NCBI RefSeq assembly: GCF_010093045.1
Contig: NZ_CP048115.1
Coordinates: 744,001-808,000, forward strand
Length of the DNA: 64,000 nt
Direction of reading: 5' to 3'
Source of the DNA: Mucilaginibacter sp. 14171R-50
GTDB lineage: Bacteria > Bacteroidota > Bacteroidia > Sphingobacteriales > Sphingobacteriaceae
How positions within the stretch are numbered: position 1 is the first letter of the stretch; every line of letters begins with the position of its first letter. Shown piece by piece: positions 16,535-25,311 of the stretch. Below the pieces are notes generated by a model, which saw only the letters and a list, made by a program, of their open reading frames with translations, made no database searches and had not been told where the DNA came from. Position numbers and translations under genes: made by a program.

Positions 16535-17935
16535 ATGTCACCTGATATGAAGCAGTACGACTGTATAGTTATTGGATCCGGACAGGCAGGCACACCTTTG
16601 GCAAAAAAGCTTGCGGAGGCGGGTAAGAAAACGCTGCTCGTTGAGAAACGTTTTATTGGCGGCACCTGCGTTAATGACGGCTGCACCCCTACCAAAACTA
16701 TGGTGGCGAGCGCCAGGGTAGCTTATCTTGCAGGAAAATGCAATGATATGGGCGTTACCATAAAGGGCTATAAGGTGGATATGCGCCAGGTAAAAAAACA
16801 TAAAGATGATATTGTACTTAAATCGCGCAATGGCGGGCAGGCAGCTGTTGAGAACACCAAAAATCTCGATCTGCTTTTTGGCGACGCTACGTTTACCGAT
16901 ACAAAAACTATCTCGGTAAAACTTCGCACAGGAAAATCAAAAACCTTCTCGGCCAACCTAATATTCATCAATACCGGTGCAAAAACTATTATACCCGGCG
17001 ATATTGAGGGTTTAGGTGATATCAACTATTTAACCTCAACCACCATCCTGGATCTGGAAGAACTGCCGGAACATTTACTTATCATCGGCGGCAATTATAT
17101 TGGATTAGAGTTCGGACAAATGTTCCGCAGATTTGGTAGCAAGGTTACGATATTAGAGAAGTCGCCCCGCTTATTATCCCGCGAGGACGAGGATATCTCG
17201 GCAGAGATGACGGAGATTTTGCAGGACGAGGGCATAAATATCTATACAAATGCCAAAACCACAAAAGTTAAGCAAAAATCGGGTGGTAAAATAGTAGCAA
17301 CAGTAACCGTTGGTGATAAGGAGCAAAAAATTAAATGCACCCATATGCTTGTTGCGATCGGCAGGGCGCCTCAAACTGATACGCTCGGGTTAGATAAGAC
17401 GGGTGTAAAAATGGATAGCAAGGGCAACATTGTAGTAAACGATAAGCTCGAGAGTAGTAAAAAGGGCATTTATGCGCTGGGCGATGTAAAAGGGGGGCCG
17501 GCGTTTACGCATATTTCTTATAATGATTATACCATTGTTTACCGTAATTTGATAGAGAAACAGAATCTGAGCGTTAAAAACCGGCCTGTACCCTATTGTA
17601 TGTTTACCGACCCTGAGCTGGGCCGGATAGGTATTTCAGAAACTGAAGCAAAAAAACAGGGTTTAAATTACAAAGTGGCTAAACTACCCATGAAGCATGT
17701 GGCCCGGGCGATTGAAACCGGCGACACCCGCGGGTTTATGAAGGCGGTGGTTGATGCCGGCACCAAAAAAATACTGGGCGCAGCTGTAATAGGCACCGAA
17801 GGTGGCGAGATCATGTCGGTGTTGCAGATGGCTATGGAGGGTGGTATAACTTACGACAGGATACGCTACTGCGTTTTTGCGCACCCAACCTATTCCGAAT
17901 CATTAAATAACCTTTTTATGGCGTTGGAAGATTAA
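16535..17935 (+). CDS. FAD-dependent pyridine-nucleotide disulfide oxidoreductase
   Basis: Flavoprotein of 466 residues of the glutathione/mercuric reductase and dihydrolipoamide dehydrogenase superfamily. The FAD site is DCIVIGSGQAGTPLA; the redox pair is Cys45 and Cys50 in GGTCVNDGCTPTKTM; the NAD(P) site is LLIIGGNYIGLEFG; a second FAD motif is GIYALGDVKGG; and the catalytic HPTYSE is near the C-terminus. There is no heavy-metal-associated domain and no C-terminal vicinal Cys pair, so it is not classical mercuric reductase. An alternative start is the ATG at 16547. It is six bases before the transporter ATPase gene and heads the ergothioneine operon. Reduction of a low-molecular-weight disulfide is an attractive but unproven role. 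Confidence 0.88.
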   Translation: MSPDMKQYDCIVIGSGQAGTPLAKKLAEAGKKTLLVEKRFIGGTCVNDGCTPTKTMVASARVAYLAGKCNDMGVTIKGYKVDMRQVKKHKDDIVLKSRNGGQAAVENTKNLDLLFGDATFTDTKTISVKLRTGKSKTFSANLIFINTGAKTIIPGDIEGLGDINYLTSTTILDLEELPEHLLIIGGNYIGLEFGQMFRRFGSKVTILEKSPRLLSREDEDISAEMTEILQDEGINIYTNAKTTKVKQKSGGKIVATVTVGDKEQKIKCTHMLVAIGRAPQTDTLGLDKTGVKMDSKGNIVVNDKLESSKKGIYALGDVKGGPAFTHISYNDYTIVYRNLIEKQNLSVKNRPVPYCMFTDPELGRIGISETEAKKQGLNYKVAKLPMKHVARAIETGDTRGFMKAVVDAGTKKILGAAVIGTEGGEIMSVLQMAMEGGITYDRIRYCVFAHPTYSESLNNLFMALED

Positions 17936-17941
17936 CCGGCT

Positions 17942-18907
17942 ATGATAAAAGTTGAACGCCTTGCAAAAACCTTTGGTACCACAAAAGCTGTTAATGGTAT
18001 TTCATTTGAAGTGAACACGGGCGAGAATCTGGTGCTTTTGGGCACCAGCGGATGCGGTAAAACCACAACGTTAAAGATGCTTAACCGCCTTATAGAACCC
18101 GATAGCGGTACAATTATCATCAACGGAAAAAACATCGTACACCAGCCACGCGAATTATTACGGCGCGACATTGGCTATGTACTTCAAAACAATGGTTTGT
18201 TCCCGCATTATACCGTTGCCGAAAATATCGCAATTGTGCCCAACCTGCTCAAATGGGACAGGGCCCGAACGCAGCGACGAATAAATGAACTGCTGGAAAA
18301 ACTGCATCTTTCAAAAGAACACCTGAATGTTTATCCTAATGAGCTTAGCGGCGGGCAACAACAGCGCGTAGGTCTGGCCAGGGCATTAGCCGCCAACCCG
18401 CCTTTACTGCTGATGGACGAGCCTTTTGGCGCGCTTGATAACGTTACTCGTTCTAAAATACATGCAGATTTTTTGGCGTTGGACGAACTAAAACGCAAGA
18501 CCATTATAATGGTTACGCACGATGTTCATGAAGCCTTTGAACTGGCCGACCGGGTTGCTTTGATGGATAACGGCCAGATTGAGCAAATTGGCCCCCCTGC
18601 TGAACTACTGTTTAACCCTGTTAACGATTTTGTAAAAGATTTTCTTAAATCGCAGCAACTGCAACTGGAGTTCAGCACCATTAAGTTAGACGATATTTGG
18701 GAGCATCTTCCCGATTCCGGGAAAAAGATAAACTCGTCACTTCTGGCAGGTCGTTTAAGTGTGTGGGAGGCATTGGAGCACTTTAAATTTTATCAAAAGG
18801 AGACAATCAATATTCTTAACCAACAAAATAAAGAAGTAAAAAGTATTTCGTTCGATCAACTGATGAACGCATTTTCGCAATATAAAACGCTGCAGCCCCA
18901 TGAATGA
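17942..18907 (+). CDS. egtV: ABC transporter ATPase, OpuCA/EgtV type
   Basis: Cytoplasmic ATPase subunit of 321 residues. Walker A GTSGCGKTT, Q-loop YVLQNNGLFPH, signature LSGGQQQRVGLARAL, Walker B LLLMDEPFGALD and the switch His in MVTHD are all intact. The C-terminal 80 residues lack the paired CBS domains of osmoregulated OpuA/OpuCA, fitting the shorter EgtV form. It overlaps the permease gene by eight bases and is followed by egtB and egtD. EgtUV transporters import ergothioneine in other bacteria; that substrate is inferred here from the neighbours, and betaine or another trimethylammonium compound remains possible. Confidence 0.8.
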   Translation: MIKVERLAKTFGTTKAVNGISFEVNTGENLVLLGTSGCGKTTTLKMLNRLIEPDSGTIIINGKNIVHQPRELLRRDIGYVLQNNGLFPHYTVAENIAIVPNLLKWDRARTQRRINELLEKLHLSKEHLNVYPNELSGGQQQRVGLARALAANPPLLLMDEPFGALDNVTRSKIHADFLALDELKRKTIIMVTHDVHEAFELADRVALMDNGQIEQIGPPAELLFNPVNDFVKDFLKSQQLQLEFSTIKLDDIWEHLPDSGKKINSSLLAGRLSVWEALEHFKFYQKETINILNQQNKEVKSISFDQLMNAFSQYKTLQPHE

Positions 18908-20471
18908 GCATCAGCAAACTTTGTGGGAATTTATGTTGCAGCAAGCTGATAAGCTGGAAATGCAAACCTTGCAGCATATCGGGCTTACCTTTATATCCCT
19001 TTTTATTGCTGTGCTCATCGGCTTGCCGCTGGGCATTTATATCAGCCGCAAAAAACAGCTTTCGAGTATTGTACTTGGTTCGGCAGGCATTTTGCAAACC
19101 ATTCCAAGTATCGCCTTGCTGGGTTTCATGATACCGTTTCTGGGTATCGGTGCAAAGCCCGCTATCGTAGCTTTATTGCTTTATGCACTGCTGCCTATCA
19201 TCCGCAATACTTATACAGGCATAACCGGTGTTGATGCCGCTGTTAAAGAGGCCGCTGTGGCCATGGGTATGACCAAGGGTCAGGTACTGTTTAAGGTGGA
19301 ATTACCTTTGGCCATGCCGGTGATACTGGCAGGTATACGTACGGCTACGGTTATTAATGTGGGTGTGGCAACGCTGGCATCATACATAGCGGCAGGAGGC
19401 CTGGGCGAGTTTATTTTTGGCGGCATATCGCTTAATAACACCAACATGATACTGGCCGGCGCAATCCCCGCAGCGCTTTTAGCTATCCTGTTCGATTTTC
19501 TGCTATCGCGCGTGCAGCGGCTAAATTTTAAAAAGATAAAAGGCGCGGTTAAGGTAGCCCCGGTTTTACTGCTCGTACTTTCATGTTTTTATTTTATTCC
19601 GTCGGCTTATGGCGGTAAGTTAACCGCCGGCTTTACGCCCGAGTTTATGGGAAGGGAGGACGGTAACCTGGGTCTGATAAATAAATATGGATTAAATATC
19701 CGTACCATCGTTATCAGCGATGCGGTAATGTATAAGGCGGCACAGGAAAAAGAACTCGATGTAATAAGCGGTTACTCTACCGATGGTCGGCTAAAGGCCT
19801 ACAACCTGGTGGTTTTGGATGATGATAAAAAGATATTCCCGCCCTACTATGCCGCACCGGTAGTACGGGAGGATGCATTACGCAAGTTTCCTGAGCTTGA
19901 AAAAACATTAAATTTACTTGCGGGAACCATTACTGACCAGGTAATGACGGAATTAAATTACAAAACTGATTATCTTCATGAAACGCCCGAACGTGTTGCA
20001 AGGGATTTTTTAATAGCGCGAAAGCTGTACCGGCCTGACCGGCACGGCGTAAAAGGCGTGGTCAGGATCGGTTCTAAAATATTTGGCGAGCAGTATATCC
20101 TGGCAAGTATATACAGTATGTTGATAAAGGGCTATACAGATTATGATGTAGCTACAAAAACCGGCCTGGGAGGCACTAAGATAGTTTTCGACGCCATGAC
20201 TAATGATCAGATCGACCTGTATCCGGAGTATACCGGTACAGGGCTTTTAGCTATATTGCAGGCGCCGCGTCAAACAGTAGCCCGGCTGCAGGTTGATAAG
20301 GATAGCACTTATATTTATGTTCAAAAGGAGTTTAAAAAACGTTATCAGATAAAATGGTTAAAACCAATTGGCTTTAATAACGCTTATGCATTAATGATGC
20401 GCGGGCAGCAGGCAAAAGAACTGCACATTAAAACAATTACCAACCTGAAGCAATACTTAGAGAGTAAGTAA
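18900..20471 (+). CDS. egtU: ABC permease fused to a circularly permuted substrate-binding domain, EgtU/OpuC type
   Basis: Fusion of 523 residues: permease domain about 1-210 with five to six helices and the EAA loop EAAVAMGMTKGQVLFKVELP, an extra helix about 219-236, then a binding domain facing outward. In OpuCC, ProX and EgtU the order is IGSK-x-x-x-EQ half first, then the half with STDGRL-AYDL and FFPPY-AAPVVRE. Here it is reversed: residues 240-372 carry FTPEFMGREDG, GYSTDGRLKAYNL and KIFPPYYAAPVVRE, and residues 386-523 carry RIGSKIFGEQYIL, IDLYPEYTGTG and GFNNAYAL, ending at KTITNLKQYLESK. So the domain is circularly permuted. The gene lies four bases before egtB. Ergothioneine or a related betaine as ligand is inference. 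Confidence 0.85.
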   Translation: MNEHQQTLWEFMLQQADKLEMQTLQHIGLTFISLFIAVLIGLPLGIYISRKKQLSSIVLGSAGILQTIPSIALLGFMIPFLGIGAKPAIVALLLYALLPIIRNTYTGITGVDAAVKEAAVAMGMTKGQVLFKVELPLAMPVILAGIRTATVINVGVATLASYIAAGGLGEFIFGGISLNNTNMILAGAIPAALLAILFDFLLSRVQRLNFKKIKGAVKVAPVLLLVLSCFYFIPSAYGGKLTAGFTPEFMGREDGNLGLINKYGLNIRTIVISDAVMYKAAQEKELDVISGYSTDGRLKAYNLVVLDDDKKIFPPYYAAPVVREDALRKFPELEKTLNLLAGTITDQVMTELNYKTDYLHETPERVARDFLIARKLYRPDRHGVKGVVRIGSKIFGEQYILASIYSMLIKGYTDYDVATKTGLGGTKIVFDAMTNDQIDLYPEYTGTGLLAILQAPRQTVARLQVDKDSTYIYVQKEFKKRYQIKWLKPIGFNNAYALMMRGQQAKELHIKTITNLKQYLESK

Positions 20472-20475
20472 TAAT

Positions 20476-21630
20476 ATGATTGATTTAGCCGATTGCTATA
20501 TAAAAGTGCGCAAGCGTACCGAGGCCATTTGCGAACCATTGCAAACCGAAGATTACGTTGTGCAACCCGTGGTTGACGTTAGCCCGCCGAAATGGCACAT
20601 AGGCCATACTACCTGGTTTTTTGAAACATTTATTCTGAAACCTTACTTTGCCGAATACCAGGAATTCGACCCTAATTACAATTACGTTTTTAATAGTTAT
20701 TACGAGACTGTGGGCAACCGCGTTATCCGTACCGACAGGGGCAATCTGAGCCGGCCAACGGTTATCGATATTAAACGCTACCGCAAGTATGTGGATGATG
20801 CTATGCTTAATTTTATCGCCTGCGGCGATATCAACCAAGACGTAGCAGAACTGTTGATATTGGGATTTAACCATGAGGAGCAGCACCAGGAACTGTTGCT
20901 TACCGATATTAAATACATTTTGGGCAATAACCCGCTGTTCCCGGCTTATTCAAAAGATTATGCAACGCCCAAATTCAATAAATCAGGAGCGCCATTCATC
21001 AAACTTAACGAGGGTGTTTACGAGGTGGGCTTTGAAGGCGTGGGGTTTTGTTTTGATAACGAGCTGAACCGCCATAAAGTTTACCTTAATGCATTTGAGA
21101 TAAGCCCGGACCTGGTAACCAATGCAGAATATTTAGAATTTATAAATGATGGCGGGTACCACGATTTCCGCCATTGGCATGCCGCCGGCTGGGATTGGGT
21201 GAATACCAACAAAGTTGAGGCGCCAATGTACTGGCACCAAATTGACGGCACATGGCATAACTATACTTACCAAGGGTTGCAGCCCGTGAATATGCACGGA
21301 GCAGTTACCCATATCAGTTACTACGAGGCTTACGCTTATGCATCATGGAAAGGCATGCGCCTGCCTACCGAATTTGAATGGGAGGCCGCGGCCGGACAGT
21401 TTAACTGGGGCCTGCGCTGGGAGTGGACAGAAAGCGCCTACCTGCCTTATCCTGGGTTCGCTAAGGCACCCGGCGCAATCGGCGAATACAACGGCAAATT
21501 TATGGTTGGCCAAAAGGTACTGCGCGGTGCATCAGAAGTAACCTCGCCAAACCATAGCCGCGTTACCTATCGTAATTTTTTTCAACCCGAACTGCGCTGG
21601 CAATTTACCGGCATACGCCTTGCAAAATAA
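20476..21630 (+). CDS. egtB: Ergothioneine biosynthesis sulfoxide synthase EgtB
   Basis: Non-haem iron enzyme that joins hercynine to a thiol donor (cysteine or gamma-glutamylcysteine) with oxygen, forming the sulfoxide precursor of ergothioneine. Length 384 residues: N-terminal DinB-like domain to about 150, then a formylglycine-generating-enzyme-like domain. The iron-binding histidines correspond to His44 (HIGHTTWFFE) and His133/His137 (HEEQHQE). The FGE-type ending RGASEVT, YRNFFQP, WQFTGIRLAK is intact. It follows the transporter by four bases and precedes egtD by 24. No EgtC-type amidohydrolase is encoded nearby, so direct use of cysteine is possible; which donor is used cannot be read by eye. 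Confidence 0.9.
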   Translation: MIDLADCYIKVRKRTEAICEPLQTEDYVVQPVVDVSPPKWHIGHTTWFFETFILKPYFAEYQEFDPNYNYVFNSYYETVGNRVIRTDRGNLSRPTVIDIKRYRKYVDDAMLNFIACGDINQDVAELLILGFNHEEQHQELLLTDIKYILGNNPLFPAYSKDYATPKFNKSGAPFIKLNEGVYEVGFEGVGFCFDNELNRHKVYLNAFEISPDLVTNAEYLEFINDGGYHDFRHWHAAGWDWVNTNKVEAPMYWHQIDGTWHNYTYQGLQPVNMHGAVTHISYYEAYAYASWKGMRLPTEFEWEAAAGQFNWGLRWEWTESAYLPYPGFAKAPGAIGEYNGKFMVGQKVLRGASEVTSPNHSRVTYRNFFQPELRWQFTGIRLAK

Positions 21631-21654
21631 TTTTAACATTACTATCCGATATTT

Positions 21655-22641
21655 ATGGCATCTACCAATGCAGCAACACAACAAACGGTTAATACTATTG
21701 CCGATCATCAGTTTTACAAGGACGTTATAGCCGGATTGGCATCTACGCCTAAACACCTCGACTCGAAATATTTTTATGATGCCCATGGCGATAAGCTTTT
21801 CCAGGAGCTGATGAACTGCGAAGAATATTATCCAACCAATTGCGAAATGGAGATCTTCACTTCGCAAACGGCAGAACTATGTAAAGCCATTATTGCCGGT
21901 GGCGACGCGTTTGACATGATAGAGCTTGGCGCGGGCGATGCCACAAAATCAACCCAGCTGTTAAAATATCTGATAGATAACAAAGCGGAATTTACTTACC
22001 TGCCTATTGATATCTCCGAAAATGTAATATCTTATCTAAATATTACCCTTCCGGTTACCCTCCCAGGCATAAAAATTACCGGGCTTAACGGCGAGTATTT
22101 TGATATGCTGCGCAAAGCGGCCTCAATTTCAAATAAACGCAAGGTGGTGATGTTCCTCGGTTCAAACATTGGCAATATGCCGGTTGATGTAGCACAGGGC
22201 TTTTGCCGTGAATTACACAATAACCTATCAAAGGGCGACATGGTACTTATAGGGGTAGACCTGAAAAAAAACCCTAAGACGGTTTTGGCCGCTTACAACG
22301 ATAAAGAAGGTATTACCAAACGCTTCAATATAAACCTGCTTGAACGTATAAACCGCGAACTTGGCGGCGACTTTAACACCACCCAGTTTGACCATTATGC
22401 AACTTACAACCCCGAAACAGGTGCATGCAAAAGCTACCTTATTAGCCTTGCCGACCAGCGCGTAAAAATTGGCAGCGAAACCATCTCTTTTCAAAAAGAT
22501 GAATATATCGATATGGAGATTTCACAGAAATACACGGCAGGTCAGGTGGATGTTATGGCTGCCGGTGCAGGATTTAAACCGTTAAACCAATTCTTCGACA
22601 GCAAAAAATGGTTTGTAGATGCTATCTGGATAGCAGCGTAG
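21655..22641 (+). CDS. egtD: L-histidine N-alpha-methyltransferase EgtD
   Basis: SAM-dependent enzyme that trimethylates histidine to hercynine, the first step of ergothioneine synthesis. Length 328 residues, normal for EgtD. The family opening KYFYDAHGDKLFQEL followed by EEYYPTNCE is clear; the SAM site is MIELGAGDATKS, with PIDISEN and FLGSNIGN following. The C-terminal part (DMEISQKYTAGQV, FDSKKWFVDAIW) is also typical. It is the last gene of the operon with egtB. EgtE, the final lyase, is not in the window, so that step must be done elsewhere or by another PLP enzyme. Confidence 0.92.
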   Translation: MASTNAATQQTVNTIADHQFYKDVIAGLASTPKHLDSKYFYDAHGDKLFQELMNCEEYYPTNCEMEIFTSQTAELCKAIIAGGDAFDMIELGAGDATKSTQLLKYLIDNKAEFTYLPIDISENVISYLNITLPVTLPGIKITGLNGEYFDMLRKAASISNKRKVVMFLGSNIGNMPVDVAQGFCRELHNNLSKGDMVLIGVDLKKNPKTVLAAYNDKEGITKRFNINLLERINRELGGDFNTTQFDHYATYNPETGACKSYLISLADQRVKIGSETISFQKDEYIDMEISQKYTAGQVDVMAAGAGFKPLNQFFDSKKWFVDAIWIAA

Positions 22642-22718
22642 GCTCGTGTGCTGCTGGTTGACATCTTTATGTTGATGGTATTACAATTAAGCCTATATTT
22701 ATTAAAAATATATCCCTA

Positions 22719-23660
22719 ATGACACCATCATCAATTATCACGTATCTTGTAATATTTTTTATCATTATCGTTGTCCTGTCGTCGTTCGTAACGGTAAAAC
22801 AGGGCACTATCGCTGTAGTAACCGTATTTGGTAAATATCGCCGTATATTAACGCCGGGGCTCAACTTTAAGATCCCGCTTATCGAGAATATTTACTCAAA
22901 AATATCTATCCAGAACCGCTCGGTCGAACTGGAATTCCAGGCTGTAACGTTCGACCAGGCCAATGTATATTTTAAAGCCATGCTGCTTTACTCGGTGTTA
23001 GATCAGTCGGAAGAAAGCATCAAAAACGTAGCGTTTAAGTTTGTTGACGAGCGCAACCTGATGCAGGCGCTTATCCGCACCGTCGAAGGCTCTATTCGTG
23101 CTTTTGTGGCTACCAAACGGCAAAGCGAGGTGCTGATACTACGCCGCGATATTGTAGAACACGTTAAAGAACAACTGGATGCCATACTGGAAGGCTGGGG
23201 TTACCACCTGCAGGACCTGCAACTGAACGATATCACTTTTGACGACATCATCATGAAGTCGATGAGCCAGGTAGTGGCCTCAAATAACCTGAAAGCCGCT
23301 GCCGAAAACGAGGGCCAGGCTTTACTGATCACTAAAACAAAGGCAGCGGAAGCTGATGGTAATGCCATTAAAATATCTGCCGAGGCTGAACGCCAGGCCG
23401 CACAGCTACGCGGGCAAGGCATAGCGTTATTCCGCGAGGAAGTAGCCAAGGGTATGACCATGGCCGCCAAAGAAATGCAAACGGCCAACATGGATACGTC
23501 CGTTATCCTGTTCACCATGTGGACAGAATCGATAAAACATTTTTCAGAAAACTCAAAGGGCAACGTCATTTTCCTGGATGGCTCGGCCGATGGCATGCAG
23601 CGCACCATGAAAGAAATGATGAGTTTAAACCTTTTGGATAAGCAGGAAGTCAAAAAGTAA
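22719..23660 (+). CDS. SPFH/band 7 membrane protein (slipin/QmcA-like)
   Basis: Membrane-anchored scaffold protein of 313 residues. One N-terminal helix (about 6-27) precedes an SPFH domain recognisable by VKQGTIAVVTVFGKYRRIL, the proline-rich PGLNFKIPLIE and a stretch similar to stomatins through about residue 200. A helical, Ala/Glu-rich segment (AAAENEGQALLITKTKAA) suggests coiled-coil oligomerisation. No NfeD partner gene is adjacent. It begins 77 bases after egtD and may have its own promoter. The role is generic membrane microdomain organisation or protease regulation. Confidence 0.85.
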   Translation: MTPSSIITYLVIFFIIIVVLSSFVTVKQGTIAVVTVFGKYRRILTPGLNFKIPLIENIYSKISIQNRSVELEFQAVTFDQANVYFKAMLLYSVLDQSEESIKNVAFKFVDERNLMQALIRTVEGSIRAFVATKRQSEVLILRRDIVEHVKEQLDAILEGWGYHLQDLQLNDITFDDIIMKSMSQVVASNNLKAAAENEGQALLITKTKAAEADGNAIKISAEAERQAAQLRGQGIALFREEVAKGMTMAAKEMQTANMDTSVILFTMWTESIKHFSENSKGNVIFLDGSADGMQRTMKEMMSLNLLDKQEVKK

Positions 23661-23684
23661 AGTTTTTACTTTACCAACGGCTAA

Positions 23685-24242
23685 ATGATTTTTAAATATT
23701 TACGAGCTTTTTGCGCCGGTGTTGTGTTGTGCCTTATACTAAACCCCGTTTGGGCTCAGCCCCATCGCACCTTAACGGTTAACGATTTCCTGGGGGCCCC
23801 GCGCCCAAATGGCCGCGGTGTAATAGCTTATACTAATTGCACTATCGATTTTAAATACCAGGCCACCCGCAATGATGGCTACTATCAACTGCGTTTTAAC
23901 GTGCGCATGTTCATGAACAACTACAAATCGTGGATAGACCGTTCGCGAATAACGTCTGCCGATCAGTTGGCCGAAATATTAAAACACGAACAGGGCCATT
24001 ATACCATTGCCTACCTGGAGCAGCAGGAAGTGTTACGAGCAGTTGAACGCACCCGTTTTACGGCGAACTACAATGCTGAAGCGATGGGCATTTTTAACCG
24101 GATAGATGCCAAATATAAACAGCTTAACCAGGATTACGACGAGGACACCCAACATATGGTAAACCGGCAGCAACAGCACAGCTGGGATATCTATTTTGCC
24201 AAACGCCTGCAGTTTATGCCTCAGGAAAACGCGAGTTTGTAG
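23685..24242 (+). CDS. DUF922-like secreted zincin-motif protein
   Basis: Secreted protein of 185 residues with a signal peptide to about residue 24 (NPVWAQ). A HEQGHYTIAY motif near residue 106 matches the HExxH metal-binding signature of zinc peptidases and resembles DUF922 proteins, which carry the same LxHEQGH(Y/F) element. It shares the strand and a 24-base gap with the SPFH gene, so the two may be co-transcribed. No protease has been shown in this family to my knowledge, so activity is uncertain. Confidence 0.65.
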   Translation: MIFKYLRAFCAGVVLCLILNPVWAQPHRTLTVNDFLGAPRPNGRGVIAYTNCTIDFKYQATRNDGYYQLRFNVRMFMNNYKSWIDRSRITSADQLAEILKHEQGHYTIAYLEQQEVLRAVERTRFTANYNAEAMGIFNRIDAKYKQLNQDYDEDTQHMVNRQQQHSWDIYFAKRLQFMPQENASL

Positions 24243-24259
24243 GCTGCCAATTATTCCCG

Positions 24260-24267
24260 TACTTTTG
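24260..24267 (+). promoter_or_regulatory. TAnnTTTG -7 element abutting lpxH
   Basis: TACTTTTG ends seven bases before the lpxH ATG. A start point five to seven bases downstream of the -7 element would give an essentially leaderless mRNA. Confidence 0.5.
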
Positions 24268-24274
24268 AAGCAAT

Positions 24275-25030
24275 ATGCCAACCGGTAAAAATTTATACTT
24301 TGCTTCTGATTTTCATTTAGGCGCCGGTGGCTATCCTTCGTCGCGCGGGCGCGAAGATCGCATTATCCGCTGGCTCGATATGATCAAAGATGATTGCGCC
24401 GAACTTTTTTTAATGGGCGATGTATTTGATTTTTGGTTCGAATATAAAACCGTAGTGCCTAAAGGTTATATCCGTTTTTTAGGGAAACTGGCCCAGTTAA
24501 CCGATGCCGGTGTAAAGCTTTATCTTTTTAAGGGCAACCACGATATGTGGATGTTTGATTACTTTGTAGAGGAGCTAAACGCTACTATTATTGCTAACGA
24601 GCTGGAAATTGAACGCGGCGGCAAAGCTTTTTACCTACACCATGGCGATGGCCTTGGCCCCGGCGATAAATTCTATAAATTCCTTAAAAAGTTTTTCCGC
24701 AGCCGGGTATGTCAATGGCTGTTTGCCCGCTTACACCCCAATTTAGGCGTGGGCATAGCCAACGCGTGGTCGCAGCAGAGCAGGATAAGTAACAAGCAGG
24801 ATGTTGAAAAGATACAACATCAGCAGGAATGGCTGGAAGCCTATGCCCTTGAAGTTTTGAAAAACAAGCGTTACGATTATTTTATTTTCGGACACAGGCA
24901 TTTGCCTTTGGATATTGCCCTGCCGGGAAACAGCAGGTATGTAAACCTGGGCGAGTGGGTAAATTACAATACCTACGCTGTTTTTGATGGTGAAAGTTTG
25001 GAATTAAAGTACTTTGAAGGCAATAAATAA
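24275..25030 (+). CDS. lpxH: UDP-2,3-diacylglucosamine diphosphatase LpxH
   Basis: Calcineurin-like metallophosphoesterase of 251 residues that hydrolyses UDP-2,3-diacylglucosamine to lipid X in lipid A synthesis, acting at the inner face of the cytoplasmic membrane. Metal motifs are in order: ASDFHLG, LMGDVFDFWFE, KGNHDMW, YLHHGDGLGPGD and FGHRHLPL. The DFWFEY and HGDG segments are characteristic of LpxH. Complete, with its own -7 element immediately upstream. Confidence 0.92.
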   Translation: MPTGKNLYFASDFHLGAGGYPSSRGREDRIIRWLDMIKDDCAELFLMGDVFDFWFEYKTVVPKGYIRFLGKLAQLTDAGVKLYLFKGNHDMWMFDYFVEELNATIIANELEIERGGKAFYLHHGDGLGPGDKFYKFLKKFFRSRVCQWLFARLHPNLGVGIANAWSQQSRISNKQDVEKIQHQQEWLEAYALEVLKNKRYDYFIFGHRHLPLDIALPGNSRYVNLGEWVNYNTYAVFDGESLELKYFEGNK

Positions 25031-25120
25031 TAACGAACATCGAATACTGAATTTTGAATAGTAATTAATATTCTGTTCGACGTTCAAAATTGCATTTCAT
25101 CATTCGATATTTTCACATCC
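25031..25120. repeat. Word-type dyad downstream of lpxH
   Basis: Left arm (about 25034-25060) contains ATCGAAT, TGAA and TTTTGAAT words; right arm (about 25074-25115) contains their complements GTTCAAAATT, TTTCATC and ATTCGATATT. The arms can fold into an imperfect hairpin with AT-rich spacers. The remaining bases before prfA hold only a possible promoter; I see no supported gene there. Confidence 0.5.
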
Positions 25121-25165
25121 AATCTCTTTACAATCCGCTGAATTTATTATGTGCCTTTAATTACG

Positions 25166-25173
25166 TATTTTTG
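25166..25173 (+). promoter_or_regulatory. TAnnTTTG -7 element, probable prfA promoter
   Basis: TATTTTTG at this position is the only good -7 match before prfA. The start codon is 138 bases further on, so the transcript would have an unusually long leader compared with the other promoters in this window. No clear ORF or riboswitch fold is visible in that leader. Confidence 0.4.
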
Positions 25174-25311
25174 CATGTTTTTTGCAATGCAATAACAACG
25201 CCAGAACTGGTTATAACAAAAGCTTTTGCGGCTAAGTTACAGCGCGAAAAGCTGATGTGTAAAAACGGGACGCAGTAACCCACAAAATGCTGCAATTGAT
25301 TTTCAAATAGT

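Noticed and set aside
16535..17935. Mercuric reductase and a mercury-resistance locus
   Set aside because: No HMA domain, no C-terminal Cys pair, and no merR/merT/merP nearby; the operon context is ergothioneine.
25090..25278. 62-codon frame before prfA
   Set aside because: It begins inside the word-type dyad, has mixed composition and no similarity I recognise; the stretch looks like leader DNA.
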